Part shown: positions 8,960-16,487 of the stretch, in pieces
Layout of the letters: every line of letters starts with the position of its first letter
Numbering within the stretch: position 1 is the first letter of the stretch
Source: Nocardioides sp.
GTDB lineage: Bacteria > Actinomycetota > Actinomycetes > Propionibacteriales > Nocardioidaceae
Assembly: GCA_003519585.1 (NCBI GenBank)
Contig: DOWL01000242.1
Coordinates: 6,453-41,742, forward strand
Reading direction: 5' to 3'
DNA length: 35,290 nt
Translations under genes and position numbers: made by a program
Notes under the pieces: model-generated
The model's database searches: none
What the model saw: only the letters and a program-made list of their open reading frames with translations
Told to the model about the DNA's origin: nothing

Positions 8960-11161
8960 ATGTACGCGCGACCAGCAAGCCGCGACCAGGACTTCGACCA
9001 GCTGCTGAAGACCACCTATGGCCTCCCCCCGGCGGGGCGGCGCGGCCGTCCGCGTGGTCGATCGGTGACCATGACCGCCGACACCGGGGTCGAAGTTGTT
9101 CCGCAGCCGGGCCTCCCGCCGGTCCCACCCGAGGAGGCCACCGAGCTGCTGGAGTACGTCGTCGACCGCGAGCCGGTCGACGTACCCCAGCCGACGGAGC
9201 CCCCTCCCGCGCCGCTCCCGGCGCCGGTCCTGCCAGCGCCGCCCGCAGGTGACCTGCCACCCGCGCCCGCGCCGACCCTCCCGCTCGAGCCGAGCCCGGC
9301 ACCCGTCCCGGCCGTGCCTGCCACCCCGGTCACAGGTCCGGCAGCAGCCGCACCGGTCGCCACTCCTGCTCCGGCGACGACGACTCCCGCGCCCGCAGCC
9401 GCGACGGCACCGCCGCCAGCGCCGCCCGCGGCGGCCGGGGCACCGGCGCCAGCGGCCGCAGACCCGGTCGCGCTCCCGGCCTCGCTGGCGGCCTCGCCGC
9501 TCACCTCCGACGACCTCGCCGCCGACCTGCGCAACATCCTGTCCGGAGCTGCGTCCACGCCCGGTACGTCGGCCGCGGCGCCCGAGTCCGAGCCGGCGGT
9601 GCCGGACCCCGGCCGGCCGATGCCCGACAAGCCCAACGAGCAGGCGATCTTCGACAAGATCGCGCAGAGCATGGAGTACGCCAACAGCTTCGATCTCGGC
9701 AACGTCGACCTGCGTCGCCGGTTCGATCAGTTCGACCGGCAGGACGACGCCCGTCGGTCCCCGACGACGACGGCACCGATGAGCGCCGCCCAGTCGGTCG
9801 CCGCTCCGGCGGTCGACGAGGCTGCGCTGTTCCGGCGTTCGGTGCCGTTTGGATCACTGTCGAGCGTGCCGCTGACCGGTGGTTGTGTCACCGGCATCGG
9901 CGCGCTCACGCCCGGTCCGGAGCGGAGCGTCCCGATGTACGACACGGGGGAGCACGTTCAAGCGGGCGGCGATCTCTATCCCGACCAGCTCAACGTCAAC
10001 GGGGTGCTCTTCTCCTACGGCCAGATCGTGGCGATGGGCGATCTCTACAACGACGTCAACGACCTGCGGAGCGCGTCGGCGTCGGAGCTGAACGCCCTCA
10101 AGGCATTGATCGCCGAAGACACCAAGCACTACACCGGCGGCGGTGGCTCCGGGGTCTCCAACAAGCGCTGGAACGACGCGACCTCCAAGCGCTACCTCGA
10201 GCTGGCCGAGGAGAACTACGCGCACTTCTCACCGCCGACCGTGCTGGGCATGACGGATTCGACGTCGCGGCCGACCAACCGATCGGAATGGGAGAGGTAC
10301 CACGAGCAGGCCATCGAGGAGATGAGGACGCTGGTGGCCGCGAGCCCCAACGCCAGCGTGGCGCCGTTCGGGCCGCTGACCACCAACGCGTTCGGCGACC
10401 ACTTCCTCACCGACGCGTTCGCCGCTGGCCACCTGGTCAACAAGGAGGTGGTGATGAGCCGCGTGCGGGCGGCGTTCTACTCCAGTGGTACGACGACGAC
10501 CTCGGCCGGCGCGGACTTCCTCAAGCGCTTGGCGGCGGCGTGCTGGGCCCGCACCCCGGTGCGCAACGTCTTCAGCCCACTCGAGCAGTACGACGGGGTG
10601 CTGGGCATCAAGCACTTCAACTTCGACACCGTGGGCATGTTCCAGAAGCTCCTCGAGGGCATCGCCGAGCAGGCGCCGGCCAAGGTCGTCAACCTGCCGC
10701 TGAAGGCACTCCACGACCACCTCAACGAGGTGGGCGTCGAGGTCACGAACGACGCGGGCGACGCGCCGTGGCACCTGAAGGGCGACGGCCATCTGGCCGA
10801 GACCACCACGTTGCCGATCATGAAGCGCGCGGTCCAGCAGTCGATCGACAACATCCTCTCGCCGGAGATCCTGGTGAGCGAGGCGGACCGTGGACCGTTG
10901 TCGATCTCGTCCCATCCGGCCCTGCTGGCCCGGGTGTGGCAGCACGTGCCCTACCCGACCGCGGCCGGCCGCGCGCAGGCGGTCGCCGCACTCACGACGT
11001 ACACCGACCTCGCCTCCCCCGTGCTGCTCAACGCGGCGGCCGAGGTGATCGAGAAGCAGGCACCGTTCATCGCCCAGGAGCTGATCGACCGCAAGATCGT
11101 GCGGCACGAGGACGGTCCCGACTACGAGTGGAACGGCAGCGCTTGGCAGAAGCGCCGTTAG
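8960..11161 (+). CDS. 733-aa protein with Pro/Ala-rich N-terminus and phospholipase C / P1-nuclease-like zinc motif
   Basis: Residues 1-40 are basic, 44-175 are a Pro/Ala-rich linker, and about 222-262 form a compact charged module (IFDKIAQSMEYANSFDLG, then LRRRFDQFD). The remainder is a globular domain. Its central motif, GDHFLTDAFAAGHL, places His481, Asp485 and His491 in the exact H-x3-D-x5-H spacing of zinc-dependent phospholipase C and S1/P1 nuclease (B. cereus PLC His118, Asp122, His128). A second H-x3-D pair follows at His552/Asp556. The family's N-terminal Trp ligand cannot be the first residue here, so the match is to motif spacing rather than overall sequence. No signal peptide is seen. 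GAGG overlapping the upstream stop serves as a weak ribosome site. The stop codon abuts the inverted-repeat element at 11159-11323. Confidence 0.78.
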   Translation: MYARPASRDQDFDQLLKTTYGLPPAGRRGRPRGRSVTMTADTGVEVVPQPGLPPVPPEEATELLEYVVDREPVDVPQPTEPPPAPLPAPVLPAPPAGDLPPAPAPTLPLEPSPAPVPAVPATPVTGPAAAAPVATPAPATTTPAPAAATAPPPAPPAAAGAPAPAAADPVALPASLAASPLTSDDLAADLRNILSGAASTPGTSAAAPESEPAVPDPGRPMPDKPNEQAIFDKIAQSMEYANSFDLGNVDLRRRFDQFDRQDDARRSPTTTAPMSAAQSVAAPAVDEAALFRRSVPFGSLSSVPLTGGCVTGIGALTPGPERSVPMYDTGEHVQAGGDLYPDQLNVNGVLFSYGQIVAMGDLYNDVNDLRSASASELNALKALIAEDTKHYTGGGGSGVSNKRWNDATSKRYLELAEENYAHFSPPTVLGMTDSTSRPTNRSEWERYHEQAIEEMRTLVAASPNASVAPFGPLTTNAFGDHFLTDAFAAGHLVNKEVVMSRVRAAFYSSGTTTTSAGADFLKRLAAACWARTPVRNVFSPLEQYDGVLGIKHFNFDTVGMFQKLLEGIAEQAPAKVVNLPLKALHDHLNEVGVEVTNDAGDAPWHLKGDGHLAETTTLPIMKRAVQQSIDNILSPEILVSEADRGPLSISSHPALLARVWQHVPYPTAAGRAQAVAALTTYTDLASPVLLNAAAEVIEKQAPFIAQELIDRKIVRHEDGPDYEWNGSAWQKRR

Positions 11162-11323
11162 GCCATGTCTCCCAAGTCCCGGCGGCGCAGCCGCCGCCCA
11201 GATCACGCGCTGGCGGCGTTGCCGTCACTCGCTGGACGTACAAGTAGAGCTTCGCTCCGGCGCCTTGCCACCGCGCGCCTGGACGACGCCTGCATCCACC
11301 GCTACTTGAGAGACACGGCCTAG
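11159..11323. repeat. MITE-like element with 17-19 bp terminal inverted repeats
   Basis: The left end TAGGCCATGTCTCCCAAGT (11159-11177) and the right end ACTTGAGAGACACGGCCTA (11304-11322) are inverted copies matching at 17 of 19 positions. They enclose a GC-rich core with a small GGCGGC/GCCGCC hairpin at 11181-11195. Both ends are flanked by TA, the target duplicated by IS630/Tc1-mariner elements, though two bases are weak evidence. A 52-codon ORF beginning with the ATG at 11165 in the left repeat reads through to a TAG just past the right repeat (Arg-rich start, ending LDDACIHRYLRDTA); it may be incidental. No transposase is encoded. The element starts in the stop codon of the phospholipase-like gene. 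Confidence 0.6.
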
Positions 11324-11333
11324 GAGACCAGAC

Positions 11334-13397
11334 ATGACATCCATGACCGGCACCAGCACGAACAGGTTCCTCGAGACCCGCCGCTACTACGGTGGCCGGC
11401 ACGACGTGCTGGCCCGCCCCCGCCGCGGCCACGCCTGGGCGGTCCCGGCTTCGGCCGCCGACCGGGTCCTGGTCGTGCTCATCGAGAACGGCGGCATCGA
11501 CCTGGGACTGCCGGACCTCGTGGACAAGCTGATCAGCGAGATCCCCGGCGCCTCGTCGGTCATCAGCGACAGCATGAAGGCCCAGCTGGTCTCGGGACTG
11601 AAGGATTGGCTGCTCAAGACCACCGACCACCTGATCGAGTCGGCCGAGCTGGCGCTGAACCGGTATTCGGCGACCAAGCCCGACACCTACGGCGACGTCG
11701 TCGTCCTGCGCGACTCGACGGCGACGTTCGGCGAGCTGAAGAACGCCCTGTTCACGGCCAGCCGGGCCGGCAAGGTGATCGACCTGGTGATCCTGACCCA
11801 TGGCCGCAGCGACTACATCTCGGCCGACAACGGCATCGACGGCGCCCGGATCCGCGCCCTGGCCCGCGAGTACGGCGGCCCGCTGAACATCCGCTCGGTC
11901 TACATGATGAACTGCGTCGGCTCGAGCCTGAACCAGGCCTGGCTCGACATCGGCGCCCGCACCAGCGCGGGCAGCCACGAGAACAACTACCTCCCCGAGC
12001 CGACGACGTACTTCTTCTTCTCGGCTTGGAAGGACGGGCAGACCTTCGAGTCCGCGGTCACCGGTGCCTACCGACGCACCGTCGACGACATGAACGCGGC
12101 GCTGCGCGGCCTCGTGATCGGCCTGGTGCCCTTGGCCGGTGCGGCGCTGGCCGGCCAGATCGACGTCAGTACACTCTCCTTCGTGGTCGCCAGCCGGCCC
12201 GAAGTGGTGGGGACCGGCTCGGTGACGATCTCGACCGACGCACTGCCGCCCGCCACGAGCGGCACCTCCACGGGGCAGAGCCTGGTCACGACCGTCGTAC
12301 CGACCCGGACGCGTGCGCTGGTGCGCACGATGTCGGTGCCGCGGACCGTGTCGCCCAGTGGACGCACCTTCATCCAGCGCTGGGAGCTTGCCGGGCCGCA
12401 ACTCGACCAGCGGATCCTCGCGGTCGAGGCGTTCCTGAGCGACCGCGTCGCCACCCCGCTGACTCAGCCGCAGATCGACGCGCTGGCGAGCTTCGGCGTC
12501 GGGATCGGCGCTCCGGCGCTGCTGCGCTCGACGTTGCTGAAGATGCTCGACGCGGGCGACCTGACCTCGATCCCGGGCGAGATGCGCAAGTGGACCAAGA
12601 TCCGCCGCGACGGCAAGGTCGTCGAGGACGAGCGGCTGCTCGAACGGCGCCGTGCCGAGGCCGAGCTGTTCGGTGGCGGTCCGCTATCCCTCGTCGCCGT
12701 ACCGGCCTCACGTGAAGTGCGCGAGTACTCCTACCAGCAGAACCCGGCGGCCGCCGCGATCGGACTGGCCGAGGTCGTCGAATGGGGACTCGCCGCCGGT
12801 GCGATCGTGCAGTCCGGGGTGCAGGACGCCGCCGGCTCGTTCAGCCTCACCTACGACGACGCGCACCGACTGCTCACCCCCCAGGGTCGGCTCGGGATGC
12901 CGGGGGTCGCCGCCGCCACGCAGTCCTATCGGCGTCGCTTCCTCACCGTCCCGCAGTTCCGTGCCGGCACCGCGCACGCGACGATCGACCTGGTGTGGAG
13001 CGGCAACGCGTACGGCGAGATCACGTCCGTGGTCTTCGAGCGGGTGCTCACCGAGTCGAGCGAGTGGTCGAAGTCGGACCTGCACATCACCGTCAACGCA
13101 CTGAGCCGGATCCCGGTGAGCAAGGACCCGCGCGAGTGGCCGATCACCTTCCGCTACCAGGGCACCTACGACCCGCTGGGCAACGGATACGTCGAGTTCC
13201 AGGGCGAGATCGAGGTCAACGCCTTCGGTGGGGTGCGCTGGATCAGCCCGCACCAGGCGGTCTCGCGGTCGCTGTCCGACTTCCTCCTCAGCGGAAGCCC
13301 GGAGGACTGGGTCCGGCGCGGCCCCGACGTCTGGCCGGCCACGCCGACGATCCCGGCCGAGCAGGCGGCGTTCCTGCGTCAGAACGTGCCGGGGTGA
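11334..13397 (+). CDS. Caspase-like (clan CD) domain fused to shortened GH24 lysozyme-like domain, 687 aa
   Basis: Residues about 105-235 show a caspase/CHAT-type peptidase pattern: the strand-helix VVVLRDSTATFGELKNAL, then DLVILTHG with candidate catalytic His156, then IRSVYMMNC with candidate Cys194, and a trailing segment ending FESAVTGAYRRT as in clan CD peptidases. A hydrophobic stretch follows at about 262-280. Residues about 342-446 match GH24 (phage T4-type) lysozymes: FIQRWE with Glu351, then PLTQPQIDALASFGVGIGA, TLLKMLDAGDL and RRRAEAELFGG. The 30-40 residues that normally follow the catalytic Glu, including the Asp/Thr of the active site, are missing. Residues about 455-687 are a further domain I do not recognise. 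No signal peptide. TAGGAG at 11321-11326 can act as ribosome site. Last gene of the block. Confidence 0.8.
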   Translation: MTSMTGTSTNRFLETRRYYGGRHDVLARPRRGHAWAVPASAADRVLVVLIENGGIDLGLPDLVDKLISEIPGASSVISDSMKAQLVSGLKDWLLKTTDHLIESAELALNRYSATKPDTYGDVVVLRDSTATFGELKNALFTASRAGKVIDLVILTHGRSDYISADNGIDGARIRALAREYGGPLNIRSVYMMNCVGSSLNQAWLDIGARTSAGSHENNYLPEPTTYFFFSAWKDGQTFESAVTGAYRRTVDDMNAALRGLVIGLVPLAGAALAGQIDVSTLSFVVASRPEVVGTGSVTISTDALPPATSGTSTGQSLVTTVVPTRTRALVRTMSVPRTVSPSGRTFIQRWELAGPQLDQRILAVEAFLSDRVATPLTQPQIDALASFGVGIGAPALLRSTLLKMLDAGDLTSIPGEMRKWTKIRRDGKVVEDERLLERRRAEAELFGGGPLSLVAVPASREVREYSYQQNPAAAAIGLAEVVEWGLAAGAIVQSGVQDAAGSFSLTYDDAHRLLTPQGRLGMPGVAAATQSYRRRFLTVPQFRAGTAHATIDLVWSGNAYGEITSVVFERVLTESSEWSKSDLHITVNALSRIPVSKDPREWPITFRYQGTYDPLGNGYVEFQGEIEVNAFGGVRWISPHQAVSRSLSDFLLSGSPEDWVRRGPDVWPATPTIPAEQAAFLRQNVPG

Positions 13398-13428
13398 CGC
13401 CGACGCCGGTTTGGGGAACCGTGGCTTC

Positions 13429-14907
13429 ATGAGCCTGCTGCGCACCAAGTCGATCGAGCAGTCGATCGAGGACACCGAGGAGCCGGAGCACAAGCTGCGC
13501 AAGGATCTCGGGGCGCTCGATCTCGTGGTCTTCGGTGTCGGCGTCACGATCGGCGCGGGGATCTTCGTGCTCACCGGCACGGTGGCTGCCACCAACTCCG
13601 GACCGGCTCTGGCATTGAGCTTCCTGATCGCGGCGATCGCGTGTGCGTTGGCCGCTCTCTGCTACGCCGAGTTCGCCTCGACGGTGCCGGTCGCCGGCAG
13701 CGCCTACACGTTCTCCTACGCCACTCTCGGCGAACTGGTCGCCTGGATCATCGGGTGGGACCTCGTGCTCGAGTTCACCATCGGCGCGGCCGCGCTCTCG
13801 GTCGGATTCTCCGGCTACCTCCAGTCGCTGCTGGACGGCACCGCGCTCGAGATCCCCGAGTCGATCGGCTCGGCCTCGGGCGGCGCCATCGACCTGCCCG
13901 CCGTCGTGATCGCGCTGCTGGTGATGGTGATGCTGGTGCGCGGCACCAAGTTCTCCAGCCGGGTCAATCAGATCGTCGTGGCGATCAAGCTCGCGGTCGT
14001 GGCCGCCGTCATCGTGGTCGGCTTCGCCCATGTCTCGCCGTCCAACTGGAAGCCGTTCATCCCCGAGTCGCAACCCGTCCCGGAGGGCGGCGGCGGCTTC
14101 GCACAGACGCCGTTGATCACGACGCTGCTCGGCATCGAGCCGGCGGTCTACGGTCTGGCGGGTGTCATCGCCGGTGCGGCGATCGTGTTCTTCGCCTTCA
14201 TCGGCTTCGACGTCGTCGCCACCACCGCCGAGGAGGCGCACTCGCCGCAGCGCGACGTCCCGATCGGCATCCTGGGCTCGCTCGTGATCGTCACCGTGCT
14301 GTACGCCGCGGTCAGCCTCGTCGTCACGGGGCTGCAGAACTACACCGAGATCGACCCGGAGGATGCCGCCCCGCTCGCCACGGCGTTCAAGGCCGTGGGC
14401 GTCGACTGGATGGGTGACCTGATCTCCGTCGGTGCGTGCATCGGCCTGGTCGTGGTCGCCATGATCCTGATGCTCGGCCAGACCCGAGTCGCGTTCGCGA
14501 TGGGCCGCGACGGACTGCTGCCCCGCTGGCTGTCCAAGGTGCACCCGACGTACGGCACGCCGTACCGCATCACGCTCATCACCGGCGTGGTGGTGGCCGT
14601 GATCGCCGGCTTCGTCGACCTCACGACCCTGGCCGACCTGGTCAACATCGGCACCCTGTTCGCCTTCATCCTGGTCAGCATCGGTGTGGTCATCCTGCGC
14701 CGGACCCGGCCCGACCTCCCGCGCGCCTTCCGGGTGCCGTTCGCTCCGGTCGTGGCGACGCTGGCGACCCTGATGTGCCTCTACCTGATGCTCAACCTCA
14801 AGGGCGATACCTGGGTGCGCTTCCTGATCTGGATGGCGCTGGGCCTGGTCGTCTACTTCGCCTACGGCCGCCGGCACAGCCGCCTCGAAACCCATCGAAC
14901 CGCGTAA
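13429..14907 (+). CDS. APC-superfamily amino-acid permease (CAT type)
   Basis: A 492-aa inner-membrane transporter with about 12-14 hydrophobic segments. The first helix carries the APC signature GVGVTIGAGIFVLTG, followed by the conserved PVAGSAYTFSYATLGE loop and FAFIGFDVVATTAEE. The N-terminal HKLRKDLGALDLV is typical of the cationic amino-acid transporter branch (TC 2.A.3.3), which moves amino acids in symport or exchange. The ATG at 13429 was chosen because the conserved N-terminus begins there; GGGGAA at 13413-13418 is a weak ribosome site. It starts 31 bp after the caspase/lysozyme-like gene and could be read from the same transcript, but its family is housekeeping and a functional link is not implied. 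Substrate is not deducible from sequence. Confidence 0.92.
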   Translation: MSLLRTKSIEQSIEDTEEPEHKLRKDLGALDLVVFGVGVTIGAGIFVLTGTVAATNSGPALALSFLIAAIACALAALCYAEFASTVPVAGSAYTFSYATLGELVAWIIGWDLVLEFTIGAAALSVGFSGYLQSLLDGTALEIPESIGSASGGAIDLPAVVIALLVMVMLVRGTKFSSRVNQIVVAIKLAVVAAVIVVGFAHVSPSNWKPFIPESQPVPEGGGGFAQTPLITTLLGIEPAVYGLAGVIAGAAIVFFAFIGFDVVATTAEEAHSPQRDVPIGILGSLVIVTVLYAAVSLVVTGLQNYTEIDPEDAAPLATAFKAVGVDWMGDLISVGACIGLVVVAMILMLGQTRVAFAMGRDGLLPRWLSKVHPTYGTPYRITLITGVVVAVIAGFVDLTTLADLVNIGTLFAFILVSIGVVILRRTRPDLPRAFRVPFAPVVATLATLMCLYLMLNLKGDTWVRFLIWMALGLVVYFAYGRRHSRLETHRTA

Positions 14908-14952
14908 TTGAGATCCCACATCTCTGGAGGGAGCGGAGCGACCCGGTCTTTT

Positions 14953-14990
14953 GCGGCGGAGCCGCGCGCCCGGCGAGCGTCGGCGAGCGT
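14953..14990. other. GC-rich gap with small hairpin and tandem decamer
   Basis: The gap 14908-15023 between the convergent permease and flavoprotein genes contains GCGGC-GGA-GCCGC at 14953-14965 and CGGCGAGCGT repeated at 14971-14980 and 14981-14990. It may serve as a bidirectional terminator. No gene is seen in it. Confidence 0.4.
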
Positions 14991-15023
14991 CGCCGCGGAC
15001 TCGGGCCGAGACTCGCCGGGGTA

Positions 15024-15902
15024 TCAGAGCAGCGCGACGAGTGAGGCCGCGGCGAGCTGACCTGAAGCCGCGGCGGTCACCACCGAGGCCATCGGCATCG
15101 GCAGGGCGGCGACATGGGCCATGTCGCCGGCCGCGTGCACGCCAGGCACGCTCGTCCGGCCCATGACGTCGATCTCGACGCAGCCCGACGGGTTGAGGGC
15201 CAGTCCGAGCTGCTCGGCGAACGGCGCCCGCTGCCGCAGCGTCGTCGAGACGAACAGCCCGGCCACCTCTTCGGACGGACCGTCGGCGAAGCTGACGGTC
15301 GCGCCCACCGGGCTCGGGCAGATGCCGGTGACCGGCTCCCGCCGCACCGCCACCGCGCTCGGGAGCTCCACACTCAGCTCCTCCCCGTCCGTGAACACGG
15401 TGACCCGCGAGGCGATGGGGCCGACCAGCCCCGGTAGGTGCCCGGCGCCCGCCACCCCGAGGACGCCCACATGCCCGCCCGCGAACTCGTGGCCGTGGCA
15501 GAACGGACAGTGCGCGACCACCGAGCCGAACAGCTCGGCCAGCCCGGGCTTGTCGGGGAGCACGTCGGCGACGCCGGTGGCGAGGACCACCCCGCGCGCC
15601 TCGACCGTCTCGTCACCGAGCGCTACCCGGAAGCCGGCGCCCTGGACGGCGATAGAGCTGACCGCTGCGTCGCGCACGGTCGCGGTGTCGTACGCCGCGA
15701 GCTCCTTGCGGGCCGCTGCACGGAACTCCGCCGGCGGCGTGCCGTCGTGGGTGACGACGTTGTGCATGTGCCCGGCCGGGTCGTTGCGGTAGCTGCCGGA
15801 GTCGACCATCAGCACCCGTCGGTGCACCCGGGCCAGCGTGAGGGTCGCCTGGAGTCCTGCCGGCCCGCCGCCGATCACGACCGCGTCGTACTGCTCGTTC
15901 AT
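15024..15902 (-). CDS. Thioredoxin-reductase-like FAD/NAD(P)-dependent oxidoreductase
   Basis: A 292-aa flavoprotein. The N-terminal FAD Rossmann motif VVIGGGPAGLQATLTLAR is followed by a CPFC pair (Cys132-Cys135) in the position of the redox-active disulfide of thioredoxin reductases. The middle NAD(P)-binding region has GVLGVAGAGHL, a variant of the usual GxGxxA/G. The C-terminal VHAAGDMA completes the FAD site. It resembles the small thioredoxin-reductase-like proteins of actinobacteria that sit beside regulators rather than trxA, so the disulfide substrate is open. It is transcribed divergently from the MerR gene with an operator-like dyad between them, which suggests MerR control, probably by redox or electrophile signals. 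Confidence 0.9.
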   Translation of the reverse strand: MNEQYDAVVIGGGPAGLQATLTLARVHRRVLMVDSGSYRNDPAGHMHNVVTHDGTPPAEFRAAARKELAAYDTATVRDAAVSSIAVQGAGFRVALGDETVEARGVVLATGVADVLPDKPGLAELFGSVVAHCPFCHGHEFAGGHVGVLGVAGAGHLPGLVGPIASRVTVFTDGEELSVELPSAVAVRREPVTGICPSPVGATVSFADGPSEEVAGLFVSTTLRQRAPFAEQLGLALNPSGCVEIDVMGRTSVPGVHAAGDMAHVAALPMPMASVVTAAASGQLAAASLVALL

Positions 15903-15948
15903 CTGTGCTCCCTGAGGTCTTGAACTTGTGTCAGCTACGAGGATGTGG

Positions 15949-15970
15949 CTTCATGTCGACATGAAGTCAA
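15949..15970. promoter_or_regulatory. Candidate MerR operator between flavoprotein and merR
   Basis: CTTCATGTCGACATGAAG at 15949-15966 is a perfect 18-bp palindrome. On the minus strand TTGACT (15970-15965) overlaps it and is placed as a -35 box for the flavoprotein gene, the usual geometry in MerR-controlled promoters, where the dyad fills a long spacer. No convincing -10 hexamer was found. The dyad also covers the proposed merR start codon, consistent with autoregulation. A second copy with the same TTGACTTCA-N8-TGAAG layout lies at 21124-21145. Confidence 0.6.
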
Positions 15971-16401
15971 GTCGCGACGACGACCAGCACGTCGACTGGT
16001 CGATCGGGGAGGTCGCTACCCGCTTCGGCCTGGAGACACACGTGCTCCGGCACTGGGAGGACATGCGGCTCCTCACGCCGGATCGCGACGCGGCGGGGCG
16101 GAGGCGATACGGCCGCGACGACGTCGTTCGGGTCGCCACCGTGATCCGCAGCAAGGCCGCCGGCATGAGCCTCGAACAGATCCAGGTGTTGCTCGACGGC
16201 GAGGCCGCCGGGCGGCACCAGGTGCTCGAGGCGCACCTCGCCGAACTCGACCGTCGGATGGAGGAGATGATTCGATCCCGCGCCATGACCGAGCACGCGT
16301 TGCGCTGCCGGGCTCACGACATCGCGACCTGCCCGCGATTCCGCGAGAACCTCGACGACCTGCTCACCGGCGAGTCCTCGACCTTCCCGTTCGTCCACTG
16401 A
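15961..16401 (+). CDS. MerR-family transcriptional regulator
   Basis: A 146-aa regulator. The N-terminal winged-helix signature WSIGEVATRFGLETHVLRHWE is followed by the RRYGRDDVVRVATV wing, then a long dimerisation helix (about residues 65-115). Near the end, Cys residues in LRCRAHDIATCPRF form a C-x8-C pair common in this actinobacterial MerR group; the SoxR iron-sulfur cluster spacing is absent. The ATG at 15961 gives the usual MerR N-terminus; an ATG at 15943 or a GTG at 15928 would extend it by 6 or 11 residues and move it clear of the palindrome that overlaps this start. It probably regulates the divergent flavoprotein and, judging by a matching operator, the quinone oxidoreductase at 21161. 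Confidence 0.9.
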   Translation: MKSSRDDDQHVDWSIGEVATRFGLETHVLRHWEDMRLLTPDRDAAGRRRYGRDDVVRVATVIRSKAAGMSLEQIQVLLDGEAAGRHQVLEAHLAELDRRMEEMIRSRAMTEHALRCRAHDIATCPRFRENLDDLLTGESSTFPFVH

Positions 16402-16414
16402 AGGACCCGATCGA

Positions 16415-16457
16415 CGCCGAGTCGGCGCTACTGATGTGCAGTAGCGCCGACTCGGCG
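16415..16457 (+). terminator. Perfect 19-bp stem hairpin after merR
   Basis: The arms CGCCGAGTCGGCGCTACTG (16415-16433) and CAGTAGCGCCGACTCGGCG (16439-16457) are exact inverted copies around a 5-base loop. It lies 13 bp after the merR stop and 30 bp before the next gene. There is no T-run, as is common for actinobacterial terminators. Confidence 0.75.
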
Positions 16458-16487
16458 GGTTCGGATCGCTCGGGTACAAAGGAGCGC

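Noticed and set aside
971..13397. Extracellular contractile injection system or phage remnant
   Set aside because: No sheath, tube, baseplate spike, AAA ATPase, terminase or capsid motif was found; the only phage-like signal is the partial GH24 domain.
13407..13421. CGGTT/AACCG dyad before the permease start
   Set aside because: A five-base stem in GC-rich DNA is expected by chance and has no terminator context.
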